Positions 14,163 through 20,815 of a DNA stretch of 21,912 nt are shown piece by piece (position 1 is the first letter of the stretch; every line of letters begins with the position of its first letter). The stretch comes from a virus. The position numbers were made by a program, and so were the translations under genes. The stretch spans positions 1-21,912 of the IMG/VR virus record IMGVR_UViG_3300049919_000419, one strand, 5' to 3'. The notes beneath the pieces were generated by a model. That model was not told the origin of the DNA. It did no database searches and was given only the letters and a program-made list of their open reading frames with translations.

Positions 14163-14198
14163 CCTGTGCGCTCTGATAAAGCGTGCAGGTTTTTTTTT
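14163..14198 (+). terminator. Plus-strand intrinsic terminator between two leftward genes
   Basis: CCTGTGCGCT (14163-14172) and AGCGTGCAGG (14180-14189) form a 10-bp stem with two G-U pairs, followed by nine T residues (14190-14198). It works only for rightward transcription, although both flanking genes run left. On the minus strand the hairpin lies in the leader of the large membrane protein. Confidence 0.7.
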
Positions 14199-14249
14199 GC
14201 GTTTACGGTGGACTTCTCATGTCGCGTGTGTTTTTGAATGTGAAATGGA

Positions 14250-14525
14250 TTATGGAGTGGCAAGGAGTAGGGCAGGGTCGGTGTAGATGGGCATCCCTTC
14301 GAGCAAACGCTCCAACATTTCTACCTCATGGTAACTGGTCTTGATTACCTTGACGGCTTCCTGCAATATTTCTTTGTCGAACCACGTCCCATATAAAACT
14401 GCCCGGACCGTTTGGTCAGGTCTATCGGTATTTTTGGCAATGAGTGCCACGCTACCTGTCGGTATTCGCTTATGCAGCGCAATTGACTTTACCACGCTAC
14501 GGATTTCTTTTTTTGTATCTGACAT
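14250..14525 (-). CDS. Small putative DNA-binding regulator, Cro-like position, 91 aa
   Basis: It starts at ATG 14525 (MSDTKKEIRSVVKSIALHKR) and is the first gene transcribed from the leftward promoter at 14593-14625. Residues 24-55 (GSVALIAKNTDRPDQTVRAV...) resemble a helix-turn-helix, with the likely recognition helix near PDQTVRAVLYG. The C-terminal ~30 residues are helical (EVEMLERLLEGM). Its divergent placement from the repressor, with a shared inverted-repeat operator, is the classic place for a Cro-type or excision regulator. The role is inferred from context; the fold is moderately supported. Confidence 0.65.
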   Translation of the reverse strand: MSDTKKEIRSVVKSIALHKRIPTGSVALIAKNTDRPDQTVRAVLYGTWFDKEILQEAVKVIKTSYHEVEMLERLLEGMPIYTDPALLLATP

Positions 14526-14560
14526 AATTATATTTTATTTAATAAAATTTTTTTACAAAT

Positions 14561-14640
14561 AAATTGTACTAAAAAAATGCTGTATCTTGCTTCAAAGGTA
14601 GGAGCATAAAAATGTAATTTGCAAATTTTTAGTACAATTT
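14561..14640. promoter_or_regulatory. Divergent operator region with 15-bp inverted sites
   Basis: AAATTGTACTAAAAA (14561-14575) and TTTTTAGTACAATTT (14626-14640) are perfect inverted copies that bracket the leftward promoter: one just downstream of its expected start, one just upstream of its -33 element. A partial third copy (ACTAAAAA, 14645-14652) lies nearer the repressor start. The whole 14526-14679 region is AT-rich. A looping or competing repressor/Cro mechanism is likely. Confidence 0.75.
14593..14625 (-). promoter_or_regulatory. Leftward early promoter
   Basis: On the minus strand TTTG (14622-14625), a 21-nt spacer and TACCTTTG (14593-14600) match the Bacteroidota consensus. Expected start is near 14586, about 60 nt before the Cro-like ATG. 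No equally good promoter is visible for the rightward repressor gene. Confidence 0.7.
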
Positions 14641-14679
14641 TTTTACTAAAAATTTTGACATAATTCTATCTTATTGGTA

Positions 14680-15153
14680 ATGAAACGATTAGGAGAAAAT
14701 TTAAAATTAGTACTTAAGCGATTTGACTGGTCTGCTGACGATTTTGGCCGTCGGTTGGGCATGGGCAGAGGTGCGGCAAAAAACTGGGTACTTGAAAAAT
14801 CTGAACCTAGCTTAGACAAATTAATACAGATCGAGCGGATGACGGGCGTAGGGATAAGCCGCCTTGTATTTGGGGAGATGGATTTCTACGAGTTGCCGCT
14901 GGAGCCGCTGCCCGGGTGGCGTGAGGCGACAACGGTATCGGATGAACTGCTGGCAGTCGCTGAAGATGCTCCTGCATACGTGCCTCCTGCTCCTGAAGCC
15001 TTGCCGCTTGCTGCTGCGCTGGTGGACATATCGGCGCTGGTGGCGGAGGTGGCTGCACTGCGTGCTGATCGGGAAAGGGATCGGGGCAGGATAGAGGAGT
15101 TGGAGGGGCTGGTGATGGGGCTGATGAAGGCTTCTGTACCTCCGAACACATGA
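14680..15153 (+). CDS. Helix-turn-helix phage repressor with C-terminal coiled coil, 157 aa
   Basis: The start is ATG 14680 (MKRLGENLKLVLKRFDWSAD); a TTG two codons upstream is possible but less likely. Residues 3-60 form an HTH_3/XRE-type domain: DDFGRRLGMGRGAAKNWVLE contains the turn and recognition helix, followed by SEPSLDKLIQIERMTGVGIS. A Pro/Ala-rich linker follows. The C-terminal coiled coil (LVAEVAALRADRERDRGRIE...) probably mediates dimerisation. There is no S24 peptidase domain, so induction would not go through classical RecA-stimulated self-cleavage. It is divergent from the Cro-like gene across the operator region and heads the lysogeny module (repressor, exonuclease remnant, integrase). 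Confidence 0.8.
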   Translation: MKRLGENLKLVLKRFDWSADDFGRRLGMGRGAAKNWVLEKSEPSLDKLIQIERMTGVGISRLVFGEMDFYELPLEPLPGWREATTVSDELLAVAEDAPAYVPPAPEALPLAAALVDISALVAEVAALRADRERDRGRIEELEGLVMGLMKASVPPNT

Positions 15154-15162
15154 CTATGAACG

Positions 15163-15191
15163 AACTCAGAGTAGGAACTATAAACTGAGTT
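15163..15191. repeat. 7-bp inverted repeat next to the exonuclease-remnant start codon
   Basis: AACTCAG (15163-15169) and CTGAGTT (15185-15191) are perfect inverted copies with a 15-nt loop, ending 2 nt before ATG 15194. It could hide the start region in a leader hairpin or be a small operator. Confidence 0.55.
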
Positions 15192-15193
15192 AT

Positions 15194-15574
15194 ATGCAAG
15201 AAATCAATTTTACGGCAATCGATTTTGAGACTGCCAACCGGAAAAGGACAAGTGCTTGCTCTATAGGGCTGGCGAAATTCAGGGCTGGGAAACTGGAAGA
15301 TACTTTTTACGAACTCTTATCGCCTGATGAGGGTATTTTTGAGGCCATAAATATGGCCATACACGGGATCACTCCAGACTGCGATTCGATTACCAAAGCG
15401 ACGAGTTTTCTTTTGGTAGGGGATCAGGAGAAACATCTTGCCAATTATGGGAAGCCATCGTCGAAGATGCTGAAAATGATTGACTATAATGCCCGAGGCT
15501 GTAGCATAGAAATATTGAGCGAGGCCGAGTTTTTGGACTTGGCAAAGAGTGGAGACGATATGTTGCTGTACTGA
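15194..15574 (+). CDS. Exonuclease-BRCT remnant with internal deletion, 126 aa
   Basis: Residues 4-62 look like the start of a DEDD-type 3'-5' exonuclease (polymerase III epsilon family), with the first catalytic motif AIDFETAN and then CSIGLAKFRAGKLEDTFYEL and IHGITPD. From about residue 63 the sequence jumps to the end of a BRCT-like domain: SITKATSFLLVGDQEKHL, then a segment with SSKMLKMI and IEILSEAEFLDL. Bacteroidota carry exonuclease-BRCT proteins of roughly 300 residues, so about 170 residues appear to be missing, including the remaining acidic and histidine catalytic motifs. The frame is intact across the junction. It therefore cannot be an active nuclease of this family as it stands. 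It sits between the repressor and the integrase, where acquired host genes often lie. Confidence 0.7.
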   Translation: MQEINFTAIDFETANRKRTSACSIGLAKFRAGKLEDTFYELLSPDEGIFEAINMAIHGITPDCDSITKATSFLLVGDQEKHLANYGKPSSKMLKMIDYNARGCSIEILSEAEFLDLAKSGDDMLLY

Positions 15575-15604
15575 TGCGGGTTTTTGGGGCTTAGGAAAAT
15601 AAGG

Positions 15605-15656
15605 AATGACAGGATTTTTGGCAGGGTTTTGGGCAAATGCCTGAAATCCTGTCATT
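15605..15656. repeat. 13-bp perfect inverted repeat downstream of the exonuclease remnant
   Basis: AATGACAGGATTT (15605-15617) and AAATCCTGTCATT (15644-15656) are perfect inverted copies, with an inner GGCA/TGCC pair and a loop holding one integrase arm-site-like motif. No T-run follows, so it is not a clear terminator. Confidence 0.75.
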
Positions 15657-15895
15657 TAGGTCTGCCGAAACTCTGCCAGTGGGCATATATGCGGGTGAAT
15701 AGTCTGGATGAACTGTGCGTTTTCGGGGTGGAAACGGCGGTTTTTTTAGGCGCAAGTGGGGGATAGGGGAGGGTGTGTAGTCCCGCCTCCCGCACTTTTT
15801 TAACCTATTTTACCCGCGTACATGCTTAATAATCAAGCATTTACGCGGGTTTTTTATTTTTTTGGAAACCGATTATTGGCAGACTTTTGGGCAGA
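15618..15895. other. Putative attP region with integrase arm-type sites
   Basis: TTGGCAGGGTTTTGGGCAAA (15618-15637) and TTGGCAGACTTTTGGGCAGA (15876-15895) match at 17 of 20 positions in direct orientation. A third, inverted, slightly shorter copy is at 15661-15678 (TGGCAGAGTTTCGGCAGA on the minus strand). They flank the terminator immediately upstream of the integrase, where arm-type binding sites and the attachment core of a temperate phage are expected. The core itself cannot be fixed without the host junctions. No gene is seen in 15575-15919. Confidence 0.45.
15812..15860 (+). terminator. Very strong intrinsic terminator upstream of the integrase
   Basis: ACCCGCGTACATGCTT (15812-15827) and AAGCATTTACGCGGGT (15835-15850) form a 16-position stem with one mismatch and a 7-nt loop, followed by TTTTTATTTT. 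It ends the repressor/remnant transcript. The integrase must be read from a promoter in 15861-15919, where none is obvious, or by read-through. Confidence 0.9.
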
Positions 15896-15919
15896 GTTCA
15901 CAACTCAACCAAAAAAAAA

Positions 15920-17068
15920 ATGTCCAAACACGAACAAACAAACGAAATCAGATTGGTCAGGGGCAAGATATGGTACATCGAATACCATGCTCCGAACCGC
16001 CGCAGGGTGACGTTCGATATGAATCGAGCGAAATACAAGAAAGACCCTGCCGCACGCGAGGCGTATGCCTTGCAGAAATTAGCCGAGATACAGAAAGATT
16101 TGGCTCCTGCGCCGAAAAGCGCCAAACCGGTCACGGTGTTGGAGGCCATGGACATGGCCCTGGGGCTGAAATTGAAGTCCGACCGCGAGTACACGCATAG
16201 CACGTACCGCTCGCAGCACGGGATTTTCTGCACGTACCTAAGAGAAAAGGGGATGGGGGATTTGCCCGCCACTGCGTTCACCAAGCAGATGGCCATGAAG
16301 TATCTGGATTGGGTGCTGCTCGAAAAACCGACGAAGGCCGGAAAAGGGGTGAGCAATCGCACCTATAATAATTACATTACGAATCACCGGGCCTTATGGA
16401 CGGAGGTTGTCAATCGGGAAATAGTGCCGAAAAATCCGTTCTCGAAAATTTCGGAACGCAAGGCCGAGCAGAAAAAGCGCATCGTTATTGATGCCGACGA
16501 GCGGGATGTAATTATTGCCGATGTGTACGAGGCACACAAGCCGCTTTTCCTGTCGATTATCTTACTGACCTATTGCATGATCCGGATTGCCGAAATGCGC
16601 CGGCTGCGTTTCTGCGATATTGATCTGGAAACGGGCGTGATTTCGATGTCGGGCAGCCAAACGAAAAACAGGGAAATTGGGGTGGTGACAATCCCTGCGG
16701 ATATTATACAGGTAATCGCGCCTTACGTTGAGGCGCAGCCGCCGCGCTGGTTGATTTTCGGCGAGTATTGCAAGCCGCATCCAACTAAGCCGTGTGGCCG
16801 CAATACGCTCACGTGGCAGTTTCGAGAGCATCTTATCCGACTTGAGAAAGCGGGGAAAATTAGAAGCAGGGTAGGGTATTCGCTCTATTCATGGAAGGAT
16901 ACGGGCGGCATGGCGATGGTGAAAGCGGGACTGGATATTATTACCATCCAATCCCACTTTCGGCATAAGGACTTGGGGACGACGCAAGTATATCTTCAAT
17001 CGCTTGGCGTGGTGAAGAAAGATATAAGGGCGTTGCCTTCGACTGTTTTCAAGTTGCCCTTAGAATAG
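15920..17068 (+). CDS. int: Tyrosine-family phage integrase, 382 aa
   Basis: It integrates and excises the phage by site-specific recombination. The start is ATG 15920 (MSKHEQTNEIRLVRGKIWYI), right after a run of ten A residues; an upstream in-frame ATG at 15887 is less likely. Residues 8-65 form an arm-binding-like domain, 70-175 the core-binding domain, and 185-370 the catalytic domain. Catalytic residues are R212 (CMIRIAEMRRLR), K239 (SQTKNRE), H339 (SHFRHKDLGTTQVY) and the nucleophile Y348. Box II, normally HxxR, reads YSWK (313-316), so Lys316 replaces the second Arg, and D317 occupies the next position. The length is normal for the family. Its 3' end overlaps the convergent DUF6712-like gene by 9 bp. 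Confidence 0.93.
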   Translation: MSKHEQTNEIRLVRGKIWYIEYHAPNRRRVTFDMNRAKYKKDPAAREAYALQKLAEIQKDLAPAPKSAKPVTVLEAMDMALGLKLKSDREYTHSTYRSQHGIFCTYLREKGMGDLPATAFTKQMAMKYLDWVLLEKPTKAGKGVSNRTYNNYITNHRALWTEVVNREIVPKNPFSKISERKAEQKKRIVIDADERDVIIADVYEAHKPLFLSIILLTYCMIRIAEMRRLRFCDIDLETGVISMSGSQTKNREIGVVTIPADIIQVIAPYVEAQPPRWLIFGEYCKPHPTKPCGRNTLTWQFREHLIRLEKAGKIRSRVGYSLYSWKDTGGMAMVKAGLDIITIQSHFRHKDLGTTQVYLQSLGVVKKDIRALPSTVFKLPLE

Positions 17069-18112
17069 CCCAACGGCCCCCTTTCTATCAGGCGAAATTA
17101 CGATGGAATGCCCGGTCGTGTTCGCTACCGCATTGCAAGGCGATGCCGCCCACACTGGGTATTTTTCGGCATTAGACCGTAAGAATACTTGCAACTCGGC
17201 AAGGTACTTTTTCCCTTGCGCTTCAGCCGACTCTTTCAGGGCAAGGATAGCGTTTTCGTGGACGTTGTTGGTTTGGTTTCGGCGGTCGTCGAAACCATCA
17301 GTCTGGCTTACGACCCTGAAGCCGTCGCCATCGATGACAATCCTATGGTGTGGTATTGCCTTAGCAAGTCCAAGATGGGCAACTGCCTTGCGTACCTTAT
17401 CGCGCAGCAGCGCATTGTCTTCGCTTAGCGTGCCGCCTGATGTTAGCGCCTCGAATGTTTCCCCGCATAAGATCGGGAACAACACATCTTCCTCTACTGC
17501 GCGGATATACTTGATGATGCCAAGGAAACTGCGACGGCTTTCTTGGATGTTCAGGAAGGCATTAAGGTCGGCGGTCGTAGAGAAAAACGCGCTGCCCTTT
17601 GCCTTGTAGGCTGCTGAGTCCTTGAAAGTATCGAAGGCAGCGTTGCCTGCCACCACCTGCTTTTCAAGGAAGGTCAGGAGCAGGTCAAGGAACCTGTCTC
17701 CGTTATCCACCGCGCTGCCGCGTAGCGCCTTCCAAGACCATTGCGACATGGGTTGCCCCGAGCCTTCTGTCGGGGTATTCTGCACCGCGCCGATGCTCGC
17801 CACGATGCCAGTCTTCTCGGGAAGTATGTGGTAGATGGCATAATAGGCGCTTGCATCTTGCAGATAAATAAGCGCTTTCTGCATTTCTGTGCTTAGCGTA
17901 GCCCCTGTATTGTACTCGCTCGCCAGTTCGGTATAGAATTCTTCTCCGAGATAAGGGACAATGTACTTTTCTGTCGCCTGTCTGACCGCAGGGGACAGTT
18001 CTTGCCAAGCCATACTGCGGTTCACTCCGCTGTAATGCTCGCTGAAATTAGTATCCCCGATTTCGGCGGGGTTTGATGGTGTCGGGTTTGTGATCTTGAA
18101 TACGATTTCCAT
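17060..18112 (-). CDS. DUF6712-like phage structural protein, 350 aa
   Basis: The start chosen is ATG 18112 (MEIVFKITNPTPSNPAEIGD); an in-frame ATG at 18169 would add 19 residues of doubtful nature. The N-terminal part has SVNRSMAW-like and AVRQATEKYIVPYLGEEFYT segments characteristic of DUF6712 proteins, which lie in head-tail regions of Bacteroidota phages. The central part has LIYLQDASAYYAIYHILPEK and FFSTTADLNAFLNIQESRRS, and the C-terminus is helical, then Gly-rich. A head-tail adaptor or connector role is plausible but not proven. It is the last gene of the leftward packaging module, 130 bp after the terminase. Its end overlaps the integrase end by 9 bp. Confidence 0.7.
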   Translation of the reverse strand: MEIVFKITNPTPSNPAEIGDTNFSEHYSGVNRSMAWQELSPAVRQATEKYIVPYLGEEFYTELASEYNTGATLSTEMQKALIYLQDASAYYAIYHILPEKTGIVASIGAVQNTPTEGSGQPMSQWSWKALRGSAVDNGDRFLDLLLTFLEKQVVAGNAAFDTFKDSAAYKAKGSAFFSTTADLNAFLNIQESRRSFLGIIKYIRAVEEDVLFPILCGETFEALTSGGTLSEDNALLRDKVRKAVAHLGLAKAIPHHRIVIDGDGFRVVSQTDGFDDRRNQTNNVHENAILALKESAEAQGKKYLAELQVFLRSNAEKYPVWAASPCNAVANTTGHSIVISPDRKGAVGLF

Positions 18113-18217
18113 ATGTAATGTGCTGTTTTTTACGGCGTTGCCACCACGAAAAAATATATATTGTGCCATCTGCGCTCGCTTCCCTGCGGACGCGGATTTG
18201 CTTTTTCTTAATTAATT

Positions 18218-18234
18218 CCGGGAAATTTTCCCGG
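18218..18234. repeat. CCGGGAAA/TTTCCCGG palindrome after the terminase gene
   Basis: An 8-bp perfect palindrome with one central base lies 8 nt after the terminase stop. No clear T-run follows on the minus strand. It could be a weak terminator or an mRNA-end stabiliser between the terminase and DUF6712-like genes. Confidence 0.6.
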
Positions 18235-18242
18235 TTATATGC

Positions 18243-19718
18243 TTAACGACTATACGCTGACATGGCGGGGCGCATACCTTGCTTAGCCCTTAGCCCATAC
18301 TTTTGGCTGATGTAGTAGTCAACCGTATCGGTGAAGTGCGGCGCATGTTCTTGCGAGAACAATCTGTCGCGCTCCTTCCCCTTGTCTTTCTTATACTCTT
18401 CTGTGACTTTGGTCACCTGCATGGCTATCATCATGTCCTTGCAGGTGATTTCATTGATCCGAAGGATAGGGTGATGCGGGTTGGTTTCCCCTAACACCTC
18501 ATTCATCTCGGTGTTCCTTTCTTTATGCTGCTTCTCTTGTATCCTTCCGACACGTATCTCGACGCGCCAGCCCTTCGCTTCGAAATGGCGCTTGATCTGC
18601 GAGTATAGTGTTTCTGTCGTGTCGGCCTTGGGATCGTGGCCACGTGGCTCCCCCCATATGCGTACCAACTTGGCCTCGTGGTTACGGTAGTGCGAGATGA
18701 TCTTATCACACAGTTCCGCAATCTTCCCTTCGTCTGCCTTGACGAAGAATTGGTGCAGACAGAACTCGTACTGCCTCCCGGCTGCCTTGCGCCCTTGCCA
18801 AGCGCTGGAGCAGTTGAACCAACCCGAAAAATCGAACGATAGGTCGAGCAACTCTTTCGGGTTGTAGTTAGGGTCGGCCACGCCGTTGGTGATGATCCCG
18901 CGATCCCCTTCGCCGTATAGGTACTGCACGGTGTAGCCGTGTATATCAGGATTGAACCGATGATAGAACGGGCGCTCTGCCCGCTTAATCCGCTTGTTGA
19001 GTACTTCTACGAGGTACTCAAGATAGGGCAATTCCGCCTCCAAGCCCTTGAGGTAGTCTTCGCCAAGCACCTCGACATTGTCCCACGCGCTCGCTTCGAT
19101 GAAGGCATACATGGCAGGGTTGGCCTTCGCCTTCTCCTCGAAGTCGAGTATCCAATACCCGGATGGCTTCCAGGGTATTGAGGTGTACAGGTTCACGTTG
19201 CGATATAGATCGCTTGTGAACTTATGCCGGAAGCCGCGAACCGAAGGCAGCAACACTTTCGTGTAATGCTCCTTGTGTACCAGGGCCGCCTCGTCCACAT
19301 CTCCGGCGCAATAGGAGCCGCCTCGGGCCAAGTCGGGACGGTCGAGGCTGAGGCACTCGATTGCCGAGCCTTGCCATAGGCTCAGGATGTTTTCGTATTT
19401 TCGAGACGGCTGATAGGGTAGGGCGAAGTGTGCAGGCGGCTTTTTCCCTACGACGTAGTGCTTCCCTTCCTTCAGCCCGAACTCATTAAGTTTGCCCTCG
19501 ATGGCGGGAAGCGTTTTAGTAAGGATTTGGTTGTACGTTGTTGAAGACAAGAAAATTTTGCCCCTGGGCAGTTCCCTGATGCGCATATACATCTGCCCGG
19601 CGATTACCGTCGATTTCCCCGCTGCGCGACCAGCAAGAAAAGTCTTGTACTGCTGCCGGGCTTGGAGGAATGCTAACTGCTTAGGATTCCAGTAGATCTT
19701 CCTCGACGATTTCTGCAT
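18243..19718 (-). CDS. terL: Phage terminase large subunit, 491 aa
   Basis: This is the ATP-driven DNA packaging motor and nuclease. The start is ATG 19718 (MQKSSRKIYWNPKQLAFLQA). Walker A is at residues 29-37 (AGRAAGKST) and Walker B near 138-143 (AGDVDE). The C-terminal RNase H-like nuclease has its first acidic residue in LDLSFDFSGW (D296) and a late acidic motif FTDTVDYYISQKYG near the C-terminus. Length is typical. The start overlaps the end of the HTH gene by 38 bp, so the two are translationally linked. Here the terminase lies downstream of the portal in the operon, the reverse of the usual order. Confidence 0.93.
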   Translation of the reverse strand: MQKSSRKIYWNPKQLAFLQARQQYKTFLAGRAAGKSTVIAGQMYMRIRELPRGKIFLSSTTYNQILTKTLPAIEGKLNEFGLKEGKHYVVGKKPPAHFALPYQPSRKYENILSLWQGSAIECLSLDRPDLARGGSYCAGDVDEAALVHKEHYTKVLLPSVRGFRHKFTSDLYRNVNLYTSIPWKPSGYWILDFEEKAKANPAMYAFIEASAWDNVEVLGEDYLKGLEAELPYLEYLVEVLNKRIKRAERPFYHRFNPDIHGYTVQYLYGEGDRGIITNGVADPNYNPKELLDLSFDFSGWFNCSSAWQGRKAAGRQYEFCLHQFFVKADEGKIAELCDKIISHYRNHEAKLVRIWGEPRGHDPKADTTETLYSQIKRHFEAKGWRVEIRVGRIQEKQHKERNTEMNEVLGETNPHHPILRINEITCKDMMIAMQVTKVTEEYKKDKGKERDRLFSQEHAPHFTDTVDYYISQKYGLRAKQGMRPAMSAYSR

Positions 19719-20220
19719 CTTCGTATTGGGTTAGGGCTTTGGGGTCGGTTGTCCATTCCAGTGCGGGCAGTTCCATCTCGAAGGCGAAGGTGTCCTTCTC
19801 TTCGAGTTTCTGCGAGATTGCCGCCGCATCTGCGATGCACTTCCGGGCGGTTTCTATGTCTTCATCCGTCTCAGCCTTTTCAGCGAGTTTTAGCAGCCAC
19901 TCCTTGAAAAAGTTCAGTTCGAAGGTCTTATCCACCTTCAGGATGTCCCCGAATAGAAATACGGCGTCATCCATATATCGCCGTACTGTCCTTTCAGACA
20001 CTGCAATCGTTTCACTTATCAGCCTAATCCTGCCCAGTTGCGTTTTCTGCTCGACCATAATTGTCCAGACGCTCCGCATATCGTTAAGGTATTCGTCTTC
20101 CTCGTAAGAAAGCAAATGCCGTTTGGGTTCTACAAGGTGCATGTAGAGCCGCTCGATCCGGGTGCCGGACTGGAAATCAGTCTCGCTGAAGACTGTTATT
20201 TTCGATAGCCCTTTCCGCAT
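19681..20220 (-). CDS. HTH protein, probable terminase small subunit, 179 aa
   Basis: The start is ATG 20220 (MRKGLSKITVFSETDFQSGT). Residues 60-90 form a helix-turn-helix (RIRLISETIAVSERTVRRYM) followed by a helical stretch (FFKEWLLKLAEKAETDEDIE) and an acidic C-terminal tail (ending EDLLES). A DNA-binding N-terminal part with a helical oligomerisation region directly before the large terminase is the usual pattern of a small terminase subunit that recognises packaging sites. No close family is recognised, so the role rests on position. It overlaps the previous gene by 44 bp and the terminase by 38 bp. Confidence 0.7.
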   Translation of the reverse strand: MRKGLSKITVFSETDFQSGTRIERLYMHLVEPKRHLLSYEEDEYLNDMRSVWTIMVEQKTQLGRIRLISETIAVSERTVRRYMDDAVFLFGDILKVDKTFELNFFKEWLLKLAEKAETDEDIETARKCIADAAAISQKLEEKDTFAFEMELPALEWTTDPKALTQYEDAEIVEEDLLES

Positions 20221-20815
20221 GTGATCTGTATAGGATTAGGTCAGCGAGGCGAGCCTCGGCGGCCTTGATTTTTTCAGTTTTTTCGGGGCTGTCCGGCGCG
20301 ATGGCCAAGTCGCGCAGCCGCTTTTTCTCCGCGCTTATTGAGGCCCGTATGCTGTTCAGTTTTTTCAGGAGTGCGACCGGATCGGTCGGCAGCGGGTATT
20401 TCTCGTCGCTTATTTCCGCCTCATGCTCGCCGGTCGCCTCGAAGTGCTCCATCTTGCGCTTCAGGGCAAGAAACTCCTGCCACATCGCCTGTATCTTGCT
20501 ATTCACAACGAGCCTTTCGGCGTCGGTTTTGCAGTCATGGTAGCGGTTGCGCTCCTTGCGCATCGCTACATACAGAGATGCTTTTTCCTTGTTCAGCCAC
20601 CGATACCGCTCATCGGTATGCTCGACTTCGCGTGCATCAAGCGGGGCGTCTCCGTTGTGAGCCGTTTTTTCGGCGGTTTTCAGCAGCCGGATGGCTTGCC
20701 TGAGCAGTAGGCGACCGGTGGGCGTGTTTCCCTCCGACATCGTTGCCAGTCCCGCGTAATCAGGCAGCGCGGTCTTGATGTGCGCGAGGTGTTTTTCGTA
20801 CTCTACGTTGGTCAT
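20177..20815 (-). CDS. Helical phage protein, 212 aa, function unknown
   Basis: The start is ATG 20815, overlapping the portal stop as ATGA (20812-20815). The protein is almost entirely helical and highly charged, with probable coiled coils around residues 90-130 (SKIQAMWQEFLALKRKMEHF) and 150-200 (RASISAEKKRLRDLAIAPDS, then EKIKAAEARLADLILYRSHA). No enzyme motif or signal is seen. It lies between the portal and the small terminase candidate and may be a scaffold or packaging accessory protein. Tight coupling on both sides makes it a sound gene call. Confidence 0.75.
   Translation of the reverse strand: MTNVEYEKHLAHIKTALPDYAGLATMSEGNTPTGRLLLRQAIRLLKTAEKTAHNGDAPLDAREVEHTDERYRWLNKEKASLYVAMRKERNRYHDCKTDAERLVVNSKIQAMWQEFLALKRKMEHFEATGEHEAEISDEKYPLPTDPVALLKKLNSIRASISAEKKRLRDLAIAPDSPEKTEKIKAAEARLADLILYRSHAERAIENNSLQRD

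Noticed and set aside
15584-15766. 60-codon plus-strand frame between the exonuclease remnant and the terminator
   Set aside because: It lies over the inverted repeat and arm-like sites, has no protein-like pattern and lacks a supporting start context.
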